A stretch of 47,870 nt of DNA, taken from positions 1 through 47,870 of the forward strand of contig CANIVT010000018.1 in NCBI GenBank assembly GCA_947471565.1, given 5' to 3'. Position 1 is the stretch's first letter. Every line of letters begins with the position of its first letter. Below the pieces are notes generated by a model. That model was not told the DNA's origin and did no database searches. It worked only from the letters and a program-made list of their open reading frames with translations. Made by a program: the position numbers and the translations under genes. This document shows positions 25,581 to 33,943 of the stretch, in pieces. Source of the stretch: Spartobacteria bacterium. GTDB taxonomy: Bacteria; Verrucomicrobiota; Verrucomicrobiia; Chthoniobacterales; UBA6821.

Positions 25581-26957
25581 TTAGTGAGCCCGGGCCTCAT
25601 CCAGTGGAATGGGCTGATAGTTTTTTGCCAGCAGGTTGTTGAAAAAATAAGCCGTCAGGTAGGCGAAGGCCGCGTAGGCGAACAGCACGAGGTACCCGGT
25701 CCCGGCGTGGTCGGGGCCGTAATGGTCGAGCAGGCTTCCGCAGCAGTATTGAAAAAGCATGCCGCCGAGGGCGCCCGCCGTGCTGCCGATGCCGATGATC
25801 GTCGCGATGGCCCTGCGCGGGAACATGTCCGAAACGGTGGTGAAGAGATTGGAGGACCAGGCTTGATGCGCTCCTCCGGCCAGGCCGATCAGGGCCACGG
25901 CCGTCCAGTCGCCGGCCTCGCCGACGGCGAGGATGGGCAGCACCATCACGGCATAGGTGAGGAGCGCCGTTTTTCTGGCCCGCGTGACGCTCCATCCGCG
26001 ACGCAGCAGATAACCCGGAAAATACCCTCCGAGCAGACTGATCAGGGTGACCAGCGCATAGATGCCCATCAGATGGGGCCAACTGGACTTGATGTCGAGA
26101 TGGCGTGTCTTCTTGAAATAATCGGGCAGCCAGAACAGAAGGAAAAACCAGACGGGATCCGTGAGGAATTTGGCCACGATGAAGGACCACGTCTGTCGAA
26201 GTCCCAGAAGGACGGGCATCGGGACGGGCATGCTGCTTTCCTCGGCCTGAGTTCCTCCACGGTCCCCCTCACCCCCTTGGATCAGGGAGAGTTCGGAGGG
26301 TGAGACGGCGCCGTGACGATCGGGCCTGTTGTAAAAGAAAATCCAGAGCACCACCCATGCCAGTCCCGCACCGCCGGCGACGAGGAAGGGGGCATGCCAG
26401 GTCCAGTGCGAAAGCAACCACGCGACAAGCAGGGGGGCCGCGATGGCGCCGACATTCGCGCCGGTGTTGCAGATGGAGGTTGCGAAGGCCCTCTCGGAAC
26501 TCGGGAACCACAGGGCGATCACCTTGATCGCGGAGGGGAAATTGCCCGCCTCGCTGAAGCCCAGAAAGATTCTGGCAAACACGAACCCCGACACCGAGGA
26601 GACAAGTGTGTGGCAGACCGCGGCAATACTCCACAAAAGAAGCGTGGCGGCGTAGCCTACCTTGACCCCGACCCTGTCAATGAGGCGACCGGCAAAGAGA
26701 AGACCCAGGGCGTACGCTCCGAGAAAAAAGGAATTTACCATGGCGAATTGCGAGTCCGTCCAATGGATTTCCAGGGCGAGCGTCGACTTCAGCAGGGAGA
26801 GGAACTGACGGTCGGAATAGATCAGAGCCGTGGCCGCAAAGAGCAAGAGACACACGATCCACCGGATGTGCGATATCCCGGTCTTGGGTTTCGAACCGGC
26901 GGAATTGCTATCGTCCATGGAAATGCAGGGCGTGTCCGCCGGTTGTCCTGCGGACAT
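25581..26957 (-). CDS. MFS transporter, anion:cation symporter (ExuT/GudP-like) family
   Basis: 458 residues with 12 predicted membrane helices. After a hydrophilic start come RWIVCLLLFAATALIYSDRQ and FLGAYALGLLFAGRLIDRVG, followed by ARIFLGFSEAGNFPSAIKV and SICNTGANVGAIAAPLL, which are signatures of the hexuronate/aldonate branch of MFS (ACS family). It should import a sugar acid or a related anion with protons. The start may be the ATG at 26957 or at 26918. Downstream in the same direction lie the orphan module and paralogue 2. If its cargo is the product of that secreted protein, an acidic and possibly unsaturated sugar would be expected; that is inference. Confidence 0.88.
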   Translation of the reverse strand: MSAGQPADTPCISMDDSNSAGSKPKTGISHIRWIVCLLLFAATALIYSDRQFLSLLKSTLALEIHWTDSQFAMVNSFFLGAYALGLLFAGRLIDRVGVKVGYAATLLLWSIAAVCHTLVSSVSGFVFARIFLGFSEAGNFPSAIKVIALWFPSSERAFATSICNTGANVGAIAAPLLVAWLLSHWTWHAPFLVAGGAGLAWVVLWIFFYNRPDRHGAVSPSELSLIQGGEGDRGGTQAEESSMPVPMPVLLGLRQTWSFIVAKFLTDPVWFFLLFWLPDYFKKTRHLDIKSSWPHLMGIYALVTLISLLGGYFPGYLLRRGWSVTRARKTALLTYAVMVLPILAVGEAGDWTAVALIGLAGGAHQAWSSNLFTTVSDMFPRRAIATIIGIGSTAGALGGMLFQYCCGSLLDHYGPDHAGTGYLVLFAYAAFAYLTAYFFNNLLAKNYQPIPLDEARAH

Positions 26958-27008
26958 GAGTCTGAATCACAACGTTTTGTCCACGCGATAAGTCCATCCT
27001 GAATCGGC

Positions 27009-27072
27009 AGTCATGGTAGCCGTCCCGGGGTTTCACACCATGACTTTCTTCACGCGAGGGACCCGCGCGTGA
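27009..27072. promoter_or_regulatory. Inverted repeats in the divergent MFS/esterase promoter region
   Basis: The 277-base gap between the divergent genes at 26957 and 27235 holds two inverted repeats. AGTCATGGT (27009-27017) pairs perfectly with ACCATGACT (27037-27045), and TCACGCG (27050-27056) pairs with CGCGTGA (27066-27072) across nine bases. These are plausible binding sites for a regulator shared by both transcription units, or structured leader segments. No further gene is seen in the gap. Confidence 0.4.
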
Positions 27073-27234
27073 TCCGGGCCGAGTCCGCAACGCAAGGATC
27101 CAGGATGCGATCGATTGCCGAGATTTCGGTTGGAATGGGTTTCTCTCCCGGCAAAGGGGGTGGACAAGCCGGGTACGAACGACTAAGTACCGGATCCGCC
27201 TCGGAAATACCCCTCATCCCCTCCACCAATCAGA

Positions 27235-28110
27235 ATGAAAAAACATACCCTCACCCTGCTCGCCCTCCTGCTGATATCACTCCCTGTGGCACGATCCAAG
27301 GACGTCACGTTGTTTGTGCTCGCGGGGCAATCCAATGCCGAGGGATGGATGGGACGCGCCACAGGTTATCCCGCGGACACCAAGAACCAGGATCCCTCCA
27401 TCCTTTACTACTGGAATCCCCGGGACAAAGGGGTCAAGCCAGACTGGACCACGATGCAGCCGCAGAACGGCCGTTTTCCGGAGGGCCACTTCGGACCTGA
27501 GGTGACCTTCTCAAGGAAAGTTCTGGAAAGCGGGGAGAATCCGGCCGTCTTCAAATTCTGCCGCGGATCGACCAGCATTGGCGACAACTGGCAGGGGCCC
27601 GGGTCCCGCAAGCTCTACGACGCGATGGTGACCGACCTCCGTCATGCCCTCCAGCTGCTCAAAGACCGGGGTGACCGCGTGACCAACGGCGCCTTCATCT
27701 GGATCCAGGGCGAGAGCGATGCCATTAAGCCCGAGAATGCCGCCGCCTACGAGGAACGGCTCAAGACCCTGATCGAGGACATGCGCACCAATGTCTTTCA
27801 TGATCCCAATCTTCTGGTGATCCTCGGATGCGACGAGAAGCACAGCGCGGTCCAGCGCAATCCCATCGTCATCACGGCACAGGAGCACCTTGCCGCCACA
27901 TTGCCCAACTGCATCCGTACCAGCATGCTCGGTCTCCCCAAGGCCGACGGGACCCACCTCCGCCCCGAGGGTCTGGTGACCCACGGGGAGAGACTCTTTG
28001 ACGCCTACAGGACCCTCAAGGCGGGAAGTGCGAAGAACCCCCAGACCACGCCGATTACAAATACGCCGGTCACCAACACGGTCTCCACCAATGCTGCAGT
28101 CGGGAGGTAA
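27235..28110 (+). CDS. Secreted SGNH-type carbohydrate esterase (sialate O-acetylesterase/SASA family)
   Basis: 291 residues with a signal peptide (LTLLALLLISLPVARS). The SGNH blocks are visible: nucleophile Ser33 in LAGQSN, the Gly/Asn elements, IQGESDA at 157-163, which is diagnostic of the SASA branch, and the Asp238/His241 pair in DGTHL. The enzyme should remove O-acetyl groups from sugars, here probably to expose acetylated glycan to the fucosidases. The C-terminus from about 268 is a Thr/Asn-rich tail. It is alone on the plus strand, divergent from the MFS gene and convergent with the paralogue-3 gene, from which it is separated by a hairpin. Confidence 0.9.
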   Translation: MKKHTLTLLALLLISLPVARSKDVTLFVLAGQSNAEGWMGRATGYPADTKNQDPSILYYWNPRDKGVKPDWTTMQPQNGRFPEGHFGPEVTFSRKVLESGENPAVFKFCRGSTSIGDNWQGPGSRKLYDAMVTDLRHALQLLKDRGDRVTNGAFIWIQGESDAIKPENAAAYEERLKTLIEDMRTNVFHDPNLLVILGCDEKHSAVQRNPIVITAQEHLAATLPNCIRTSMLGLPKADGTHLRPEGLVTHGERLFDAYRTLKAGSAKNPQTTPITNTPVTNTVSTNAAVGR

Positions 28111-28119
28111 TCCTCCCGA
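28100..28119. terminator. Hairpin between convergent genes, overlapping the esterase stop codon
   Basis: TCGGGAGG (28100-28107) pairs perfectly with CCTCCCGA (28112-28119) around the loop TAAT. The loop contains most of the TAA stop of the esterase gene. The two convergent genes are only 12 bases apart, so this eight-pair stem would have to serve both directions. There is no long T-run on either side, which lowers confidence that it works as an intrinsic terminator. Confidence 0.6.
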
Positions 28120-28122
28120 TTG

Positions 28123-30174
28123 TCAGCGCTTCACGGGTTGTTCCGTGATGGTCCAGTTCTTCACGTCGTAGAGCCTTTCGGTGGTGCCATCGGTGACACG
28201 CATGTTGCCGTCCCAGTCCTGATGGACCCAGGGGTTGTCCACGAGAGGCCACGATTCGTAGTCCACTTCCTTGCCATCGATCTTGGCAGGACCTTGGAAG
28301 GTTTTCTCAAGCACATGGCCCTGACGGTCGGTGTAGGTGGCCTTGGCCACGGTGCGCGGTGCCTCGGGTTTCGGAGTCCTTCCCTTGGCGTCGGGTTGGG
28401 GAGCGGGGGGGGTGAGGACCTCGCTGCCGAGCGCAATCCGTGATTTGGACACCACCGCGGCCTTGAAGGCGGCCAGACGTTGCTCGGGGGACATTCCGGG
28501 GAATTCGTCCGGCGAGGCGGTTTCCATCGCGAGCGCGGCATTGTCACCGGCGATCCGGAACTCGCTGTCCTGCTTGGAGGGTGAATTGCCCGAGAAGGTT
28601 CCGCCGTGCTGTTTCCAGGTAAAGGGTTGGCTGGCACAAAAGGAGACCAGGACACTGCCGTAATCCAGGAAAACGCGTCCGTCCTTGGAAGCGTCGTCGA
28701 TGATGGCGAGATAGCCGTCCGGGATGTAAGCCAGGATCGACCTCGTCTCGAGCGAGAATTGGCGATGACCCCTGATGTCTGCCCGGATCTTCGGAAGAAA
28801 TGCCGGATTGCGGAGATCATTGGCCACCATCAGGAGGGTGCCCTCGCGCTGGAGATATTCGCAGAAGCCGCTGCTGACGCCCTGCGTCCAGTTGGTCAGT
28901 GGGTTGTCATCGCAGCAGGGAACAGTCATCCAGCAGATGCTCGCCTTGGAGGTGTCGGGTTGGTCAAACATCACACCATAGGGATAGCACTGCCCCCAGA
29001 TCGACGACTTGCGGCCGGTGGGAGGGTGGGTCAGGGCGGTGCTGAAGACCCCGTACGTCTTGTTGATGTAAGAGGTCTGGAAGTGGTGGATCCCGTCAAA
29101 GCGCGACCTGTGGACATACGGTTTGCTCCGGTCGGTCGCCGCCTTGACGATGAGTTCGGGAGGGCGCCAGGACTCGGCCACGCTGAAGACCACGGGACTC
29201 ATGCCGCTCAGTTTGGGCGTCTTGCCCCCGAAATAAGTCCAGAGCATCCCGGCGCTGCCTCCGGGAGACTGGCTCACGTAGCCGGGATAACTTCTTCCGG
29301 CCGGAGTGATCCAGTTTCCCTTCAGCCACGAACCGGCGGCATGGGCCATGGACATCTCGTAGGCCATCCGGGCGCGCTTCGAGAGCTCGGGATCGATGAA
29401 CGCGTTGTCGAAATTGAGGAGGGTGCCGACATTGTACATCATGTAAGGCCTCGAGGCGAACTCCGGCGAGCCCCTCGAAACCGTGTAATCCATGCGCTTG
29501 TAGAACATCTTCACCGCGCCGTCCCCGCGGGCACCGTAACGTCCGTCCTTGGGAAGCTTGTCGGGTCCCCAGATCCTGTCCGCGAGATAGAGATTGAAGG
29601 GGATGAGAAAGCTGAGGTTTCCCGTCGAGCCTGCCCAGCTCGTGTTCTTCGTGCAGATCCACTCGATATCGTTCTTGAGGGCGGGATCCATCTTGTCCTT
29701 GTAACGCGAATAGGCGGTCAGGATGCCCCAGAGACCGAACCCGTTGACATGGGGCTCGCCCCAGACCTGGCCGTTGCCGACGGGAATGCTGGTGTAAGTC
29801 CCCTTGGCCTTGGCTTTCTCGGTGCTTTCGATGCGTGCCTTGGCGCCGCTGATCAGCTTGCCGACATAGGTGCGCATGATGTCGTTGGCCTCGTCGATGC
29901 GCCCGGCCTTGTAGAGAAGCTGGGCGGTCCAGCAAACCATGGGCGAGTAGCTTTTCTTCACCGCTTCCAGATCCGCCAGGGCGGCATCGACCGTGGCCTT
30001 CTCGCGCTGCGCCAGCGTGGGATAATCGGGGAGCTGTGCGGCTGAAACCTTGCCCTCCTCGGGAGTCGTCGCGGCGGGCGTTCCCTCCTGGGCATCCGAT
30101 GCGGGGGTATCCGCCGCGCGGAGGCAGGAAAGGAAAAAACAACAGAGGAGCAGGAGGGTGGTTTGGGTTTTCAT
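28123..30174 (-). CDS. Secreted protein of the same unrecognised family, paralogue 3
   Basis: 683 residues with a signal peptide (TTLLLLCCFFLSCLRAA). The first half is helical, with tetratricopeptide-like spacing near 60-110 and GFGLWGILTAYSRYKDK, SKRARMAYEMSMAHAAGSWLKGNW, MLWTYFGGKTP and WRPPELIVKAATDR. The second half has HHFQTSYINKTYGVFS, CYPYGVMFD and a beta-rich part with GYLAIIDDASKDGRVFLDYGSVLVS that matches paralogue 1 closely. A Pro-rich linker at about 590-610 joins the C-terminal module (VDYESWPLVDNPWVHQ, LYDVKNWTITEQ). It is 55 bases downstream of an SSS symporter. I cannot assign a reaction; a lyase or hydrolase acting on a glycan is likely from context. Confidence 0.72.
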   Translation of the reverse strand: MKTQTTLLLLCCFFLSCLRAADTPASDAQEGTPAATTPEEGKVSAAQLPDYPTLAQREKATVDAALADLEAVKKSYSPMVCWTAQLLYKAGRIDEANDIMRTYVGKLISGAKARIESTEKAKAKGTYTSIPVGNGQVWGEPHVNGFGLWGILTAYSRYKDKMDPALKNDIEWICTKNTSWAGSTGNLSFLIPFNLYLADRIWGPDKLPKDGRYGARGDGAVKMFYKRMDYTVSRGSPEFASRPYMMYNVGTLLNFDNAFIDPELSKRARMAYEMSMAHAAGSWLKGNWITPAGRSYPGYVSQSPGGSAGMLWTYFGGKTPKLSGMSPVVFSVAESWRPPELIVKAATDRSKPYVHRSRFDGIHHFQTSYINKTYGVFSTALTHPPTGRKSSIWGQCYPYGVMFDQPDTSKASICWMTVPCCDDNPLTNWTQGVSSGFCEYLQREGTLLMVANDLRNPAFLPKIRADIRGHRQFSLETRSILAYIPDGYLAIIDDASKDGRVFLDYGSVLVSFCASQPFTWKQHGGTFSGNSPSKQDSEFRIAGDNAALAMETASPDEFPGMSPEQRLAAFKAAVVSKSRIALGSEVLTPPAPQPDAKGRTPKPEAPRTVAKATYTDRQGHVLEKTFQGPAKIDGKEVDYESWPLVDNPWVHQDWDGNMRVTDGTTERLYDVKNWTITEQPVKR

Positions 30175-30229
30175 GGGGGGGTGATGGGGGCGTTGGTTAG
30201 GAGGAAAAGTAACGGTGGTGGGCCGGGAT

Positions 30230-32344
30230 TCAAGATCCCAGACGGAGAAGTCCCTGGAACACGGCGAGCACGAACGCCACGAAGGCGCAGCAGGAGAGGA
30301 AACCGACCGTGTCGGTACGGTCCCACTTGGTGAATTCCCAGTCCGAGCGAGGGAAGAGTTTCAGGTGATCGAAACGCCCCGGATCCTCCTCGCTGTGAGC
30401 TATCTCCTCGGCCTCCTCCTCGGGTGTTGCCCCGACGGGGGTTTTCAGACGCGCATAGAAGCGTGCCAGACGGAGGGATTCCCCGCGCGGGGTCAGCAGA
30501 CTTACCACGATGAGGAGGAGGAAAGGCACCGCCGTGTCGGTGAGCAGGCGCGCCGTCAGGATCATCGGCGGAGTGAACTCGGCGACTTTGACACCGAGGA
30601 GATGCAGCAGGTAGACCTCGACGTTGAACCGTCCCATCCCCTGCCTGGGGGAATCGGGATCGGAGGGATCGACCGCGGCGATTCCATCCTCGAAGTAAAG
30701 GGCCACAGGCTCGGAGCGGTGCTGTTTCCGGACGGTTGCCCCGACGGCGGGTGCCAGTCCCGCCCCGACGTCCTCCCGGGTTGCCTTCCTGTCGACCATG
30801 GTCACGATCTCGTGGGTCTTGACGGTCAGTTTGGGGGAGCGTCGCAGGGCTGGGATGGCCGTCACCGCATAGGGAATGATCAGGATGAGCAGAAGGGTCA
30901 CGATCACCTGGAGCGTCACCGCCGGCTTGGTCAGCCTCCTCCAGAGGAAAATCAGCAGGATCGGGGCGCCCCAGATCACCGACATGACGATCGTCAGCTT
31001 GAGCAGGGAGATGGCGTTTCCCATGGTCAGGGCGACGACGATGCCCAGGGCGAGGATCAGCGGCACCGAGAGGCGCGCCACGACCATGTAGTGCTTTTCG
31101 GAGCGACCGGGGAAGCATGGTTCGTAGAGATTCTTCACGATGAGTGCGGAGAGCACGACCGAGGTCGACCCGAGATTGGCGAGTTTGCCGCCGAGGATCG
31201 CGATGATCATCACGCCGATCATGCCGACGGGGAGGAGCGTGAGGGTGAGTCTTCCCCAGATCTGGTCGGCGTCCGATTGGTGGGCACCCCAGAGCGCGAG
31301 GGCGACCAGACCGGTGAAGCCCCAGGCGATGGTCAGAAAGCGCTTGGTGAAGCCGCTGGTCACCGCGCCCATCCTGGCCGCCATCTCGTCCTTGGCGGAT
31401 CCGCCGACATTCATGTTTCCCTGCGCGGCCGTGATGGAGACAAAGCTGACCAGGAGGAAGGAGGCGATCGAATACCAAGTGTACTCGCTCAGGTCGCTGT
31501 TGCCGAACATGTCGAACATCTGCGAGGAGACCCTGGCATGAAGCCCCTCGAAACCACCGATCCTCATGAGCCCGAACGGGATCAGGATCACCGAGGCCAG
31601 GATGATCAGGGCCGATTGCACGCCGTTGATCACGGCCGTCGCGGTGAGGCCGCCCAGCACGATGAAAACCGCCACCAGCAGATTGGCCAGAAGATAGAAG
31701 GAGACGGGCTGGAGATAGGAGACATAGGGATGGATCTTCCCCTGGTCATGGAGTCCCTTGAGCACGTCGTAGCGTTTGGCCTGCGCCGGAGGGAGGGGGG
31801 ACTGCTCGCGCACCTTGTGCAGATCGGAATATTCGCGGAAGTCGGCAAGCATCGCCCGATCGGCCACGGAGTAACTGGCTTCAGGTTTCACCATGATCGG
31901 TTGGAGGGTCTTGAGGGCGATGATGTTGCCGAAGCCGATCAGAAAGATGGCCTGCGCGAGGGCGATCACGGCATAGAAGGATCCTAGGAAGCCGGACCGG
32001 AACCGGTCCTGGAAAAGATCCGCCATGGTGGTGAGGCGCACGCGGCGGTACCAGACGTTCATGAACCAGTAGTACGGGGTCAGGAACAGGGTGATGAGGA
32101 GAAGCCAGATACCCCCGATTCCCTCCTTGTAGACCGAGGCGGCGGTGGCCGGGGCCGATGTGGGATCGGCCATGTTTCCGAAATTCAGGAAGAACTGGAG
32201 CCACTTGCCCATCTTGCGGCCGCCGAGGAAGAAATCCTCGCCGGTCCTGTTGCGGGAGGCGAGGTGCTTACCGATGCCGATGACCGAAACGACGTAGAGG
32301 ACCAGAAGCAGGGCATCCAGGGGGTGCAGTCCGTAGAATCTCAT
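30230..32344 (-). CDS. Large SSS-family sodium:solute symporter
   Basis: 704 residues, longer than the 500-570 typical of the family. The start (LDALLLVLYVVSVIGIGKHL, FFLGGRKMGKWLQFFLNFGNMADPTSAPATAASVYKEG) is a clear SSS N-terminus. Extra length comes from two hydrophilic insertions between membrane helices: one around residues 165-210 and a longer one around 535-600. The second contains the segment encoded by a small GC-rich palindrome at 30735-30770. It ends in a hydrophilic tail with one more helix. It is flanked by three GH29 genes upstream and paralogue 3 downstream. The cargo is unknown; a mono- or oligosaccharide or sugar acid is likely. Confidence 0.9.
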   Translation of the reverse strand: MRFYGLHPLDALLLVLYVVSVIGIGKHLASRNRTGEDFFLGGRKMGKWLQFFLNFGNMADPTSAPATAASVYKEGIGGIWLLLITLFLTPYYWFMNVWYRRVRLTTMADLFQDRFRSGFLGSFYAVIALAQAIFLIGFGNIIALKTLQPIMVKPEASYSVADRAMLADFREYSDLHKVREQSPLPPAQAKRYDVLKGLHDQGKIHPYVSYLQPVSFYLLANLLVAVFIVLGGLTATAVINGVQSALIILASVILIPFGLMRIGGFEGLHARVSSQMFDMFGNSDLSEYTWYSIASFLLVSFVSITAAQGNMNVGGSAKDEMAARMGAVTSGFTKRFLTIAWGFTGLVALALWGAHQSDADQIWGRLTLTLLPVGMIGVMIIAILGGKLANLGSTSVVLSALIVKNLYEPCFPGRSEKHYMVVARLSVPLILALGIVVALTMGNAISLLKLTIVMSVIWGAPILLIFLWRRLTKPAVTLQVIVTLLLILIIPYAVTAIPALRRSPKLTVKTHEIVTMVDRKATREDVGAGLAPAVGATVRKQHRSEPVALYFEDGIAAVDPSDPDSPRQGMGRFNVEVYLLHLLGVKVAEFTPPMILTARLLTDTAVPFLLLIVVSLLTPRGESLRLARFYARLKTPVGATPEEEAEEIAHSEEDPGRFDHLKLFPRSDWEFTKWDRTDTVGFLSCCAFVAFVLAVFQGLLRLGS
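30735..30770. repeat. REP-like palindrome inside the SSS symporter gene
   Basis: GGCGGG (30746-30751) and CCCGCC (30759-30764) form a stem over TGCCAGT, and GCCCCGAC occurs as a direct repeat on either side (30738-30745 and 30762-30769). The 13 bases GTTGCCCCGACGG at 30735-30747 recur at 30426-30438 in the same gene. The segment lies in a hydrophilic insertion absent from ordinary SSS proteins and reads in frame as GAGLAPAVGAT. An in-frame palindromic insertion is possible; copies elsewhere in the genome would be needed to prove it. Confidence 0.35.
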
Positions 32345-32373
32345 GGGATGAATGGCGTCTGGGAGAGTTGATG

Positions 32374-32394
32374 CCCTGCCGGCAACCGGCAGGG
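32374..32394 (-). terminator. Strong intercistronic hairpin between GH29 and SSS genes
   Basis: CCCTGCCGG and CCGGCAGGG form a perfect nine-pair GC-rich stem with loop CAA, in the 63-base gap after the GH29 stop and before the symporter start. There is no T-run on the minus strand, so it may act as a partial terminator, a stabiliser of the upstream mRNA end, or an extragenic palindromic repeat. Its effect would be to lower transporter expression relative to the fucosidases. Confidence 0.5.
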
Positions 32395-32407
32395 ACGCTT
32401 CACCCGG

Positions 32408-33901
32408 TCAGTATGTGAGGTCGATGACCGAGGCGATGGCATCGGGAGCCTTGGCCGGCAGACCGGAGACCGTGGTGCCGCCGGCATCCTGTTTCACGGT
32501 CAACTTGGCCGAGGGATCGGCCAGCAGGGAGGCCCCCTTGAGGGTTTGGGAAATCTTCGGAATGGTGATGCTGCCGTTGGTGGGCCAGGCGAAAACCATC
32601 AGGTAGTAGTGACCGGGTTTGCTCGAGATGCGCCAGTTCCATTCAGGAATGAAGATGGGCCTGCCCTTCTTGTCCTTCTTCACGGGATCATAGCTTCCCT
32701 GCAGGATGTCAAAGGGGGTCGGACCGCTTCCGTAAATCGCCTCGCCGTTGACCTTCATCCACTTGCCGACCTCGGCGAGCCTCTTCAGGCTCTCGGGCGG
32801 GATCTCCCCGTGGGAGTCGGGTCCGACGTTGAGCAGGTAATTACCCCCCTTGCTGGCGATGTCGCAGAGATTGCGGATGATGGACTCAGTCGACTTCCAG
32901 CGGTCGTCATGGGAATTGTAGCCCCAGTGGTCGTTGAGCGTCATGCAGGTCTCCCAATCCCTTCCGGGATAGCCCTGGGGAGGGATGAACTGCTCCGGTG
33001 TCTCCGTGTCGCCGCGGAAGATCGGCACGCCGTCGGCGTTTTTGTCATGGCAGAGACGGTTGTTCTGGATCAGGCCCGGGCGCAGTTTCTGGACCGCCTC
33101 ATTGATCCGGGCAGCCTGTTCCTTGGTCAGCGAGATCGGGGTGTCCCACCAGATGACGGCGGGGGTGTCCTTGCCGTAGTTGGAGAGAAGTTCCTGTACT
33201 TGGGGAATGGCCACATGATCCACGTAATCATCCATGTCCCTGTCCTGCGCCTTGTCCCAGTGCCCCCCGTGGGCGGCGGCGCTGCCGCCATTGTTCCAGT
33301 CCTGGTCTTGGGAATAATAGAAACCGAGCTTCATCCCCTGTTTGCGGCATTCCTCGGTCAGGGCCTTGAGGGGATCCTTCCCGTAGGGGGTGGCACGCAC
33401 GATGTTCCAGTCGCTGGCCTTGGAATCGTACATCGCGAAGCCATCGTGGTGCTTGGCGGTGATCACGATGTAATTCATCCCGGCGCTCTTGGCGGCCGCC
33501 ACGAATGCCGCGGCGTCGAACTTCACCGGATTGAACTCCTTGGCATACCCGCGGTACTCGGCGACCGGGATCTTGGCGCTGTTCATGATCCACTCGCCGT
33601 AATTGGTGTTGGTGCCGTGGGTACCGGCCGGAACGGAGTAGACGCCCCAATGGACAAACATGCCGAACTTGGCGTCGCGCCACCATCCCATGCGGGCGTC
33701 GCGCTGGGCCTTGGACTCCCCGGGAACCGAGGAGGCGGGGTGCTCGGGGTCGGGGGTCGGCGTCGGTTTGGCCGTGGGAGTAGGGGAGGCCGCCTGCACG
33801 GTGGGTGACGGGCCCGCCTCGGCGGCCGGTTTTGCAGATGCGGCGGCAAGTGGCAGCAGCGAGATGGTGAGTACGACGGATCTGGAGATCAGGGTGTGCA
33901 T
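32408..33901 (-). CDS. Secreted GH29 alpha-L-fucosidase, tandem copy 1 of cluster II
   Basis: 497 residues. A signal peptide (VVLTISLLPLAAASA) is followed by a Pro/Thr-rich linker to about residue 55. The GH29 barrel follows, with FGMFVHWGVYSVPAG, YIVITAKHHDGFAMYDSK, nucleophile Asp253 in AVIWWDTP, and DWETCMT with putative acid/base Glu317. GGNYLLNVGPDSHGEIPPES follows, then a C-terminal sandwich. The linker suggests tethering or flexible display outside the cell. It is the third of three adjacent, same-strand paralogues (order 35430, 33944, 32408). It shares a 66-base identical stretch with the neighbouring copy. Confidence 0.93.
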   Translation of the reverse strand: MHTLISRSVVLTISLLPLAAASAKPAAEAGPSPTVQAASPTPTAKPTPTPDPEHPASSVPGESKAQRDARMGWWRDAKFGMFVHWGVYSVPAGTHGTNTNYGEWIMNSAKIPVAEYRGYAKEFNPVKFDAAAFVAAAKSAGMNYIVITAKHHDGFAMYDSKASDWNIVRATPYGKDPLKALTEECRKQGMKLGFYYSQDQDWNNGGSAAAHGGHWDKAQDRDMDDYVDHVAIPQVQELLSNYGKDTPAVIWWDTPISLTKEQAARINEAVQKLRPGLIQNNRLCHDKNADGVPIFRGDTETPEQFIPPQGYPGRDWETCMTLNDHWGYNSHDDRWKSTESIIRNLCDIASKGGNYLLNVGPDSHGEIPPESLKRLAEVGKWMKVNGEAIYGSGPTPFDILQGSYDPVKKDKKGRPIFIPEWNWRISSKPGHYYLMVFAWPTNGSITIPKISQTLKGASLLADPSAKLTVKQDAGGTTVSGLPAKAPDAIASVIDLTY

Positions 33902-33943
33902 GATGATGGGGGTGTTCGGGGGGATGGGGTGAATCGGGGGATG

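Noticed and set aside
30215-31987. 590-residue plus-strand reading frame
   Set aside because: Antisense of the SSS symporter with a composition typical of GC-rich shadow frames. The symporter on the minus strand has clear membrane helices and family motifs.
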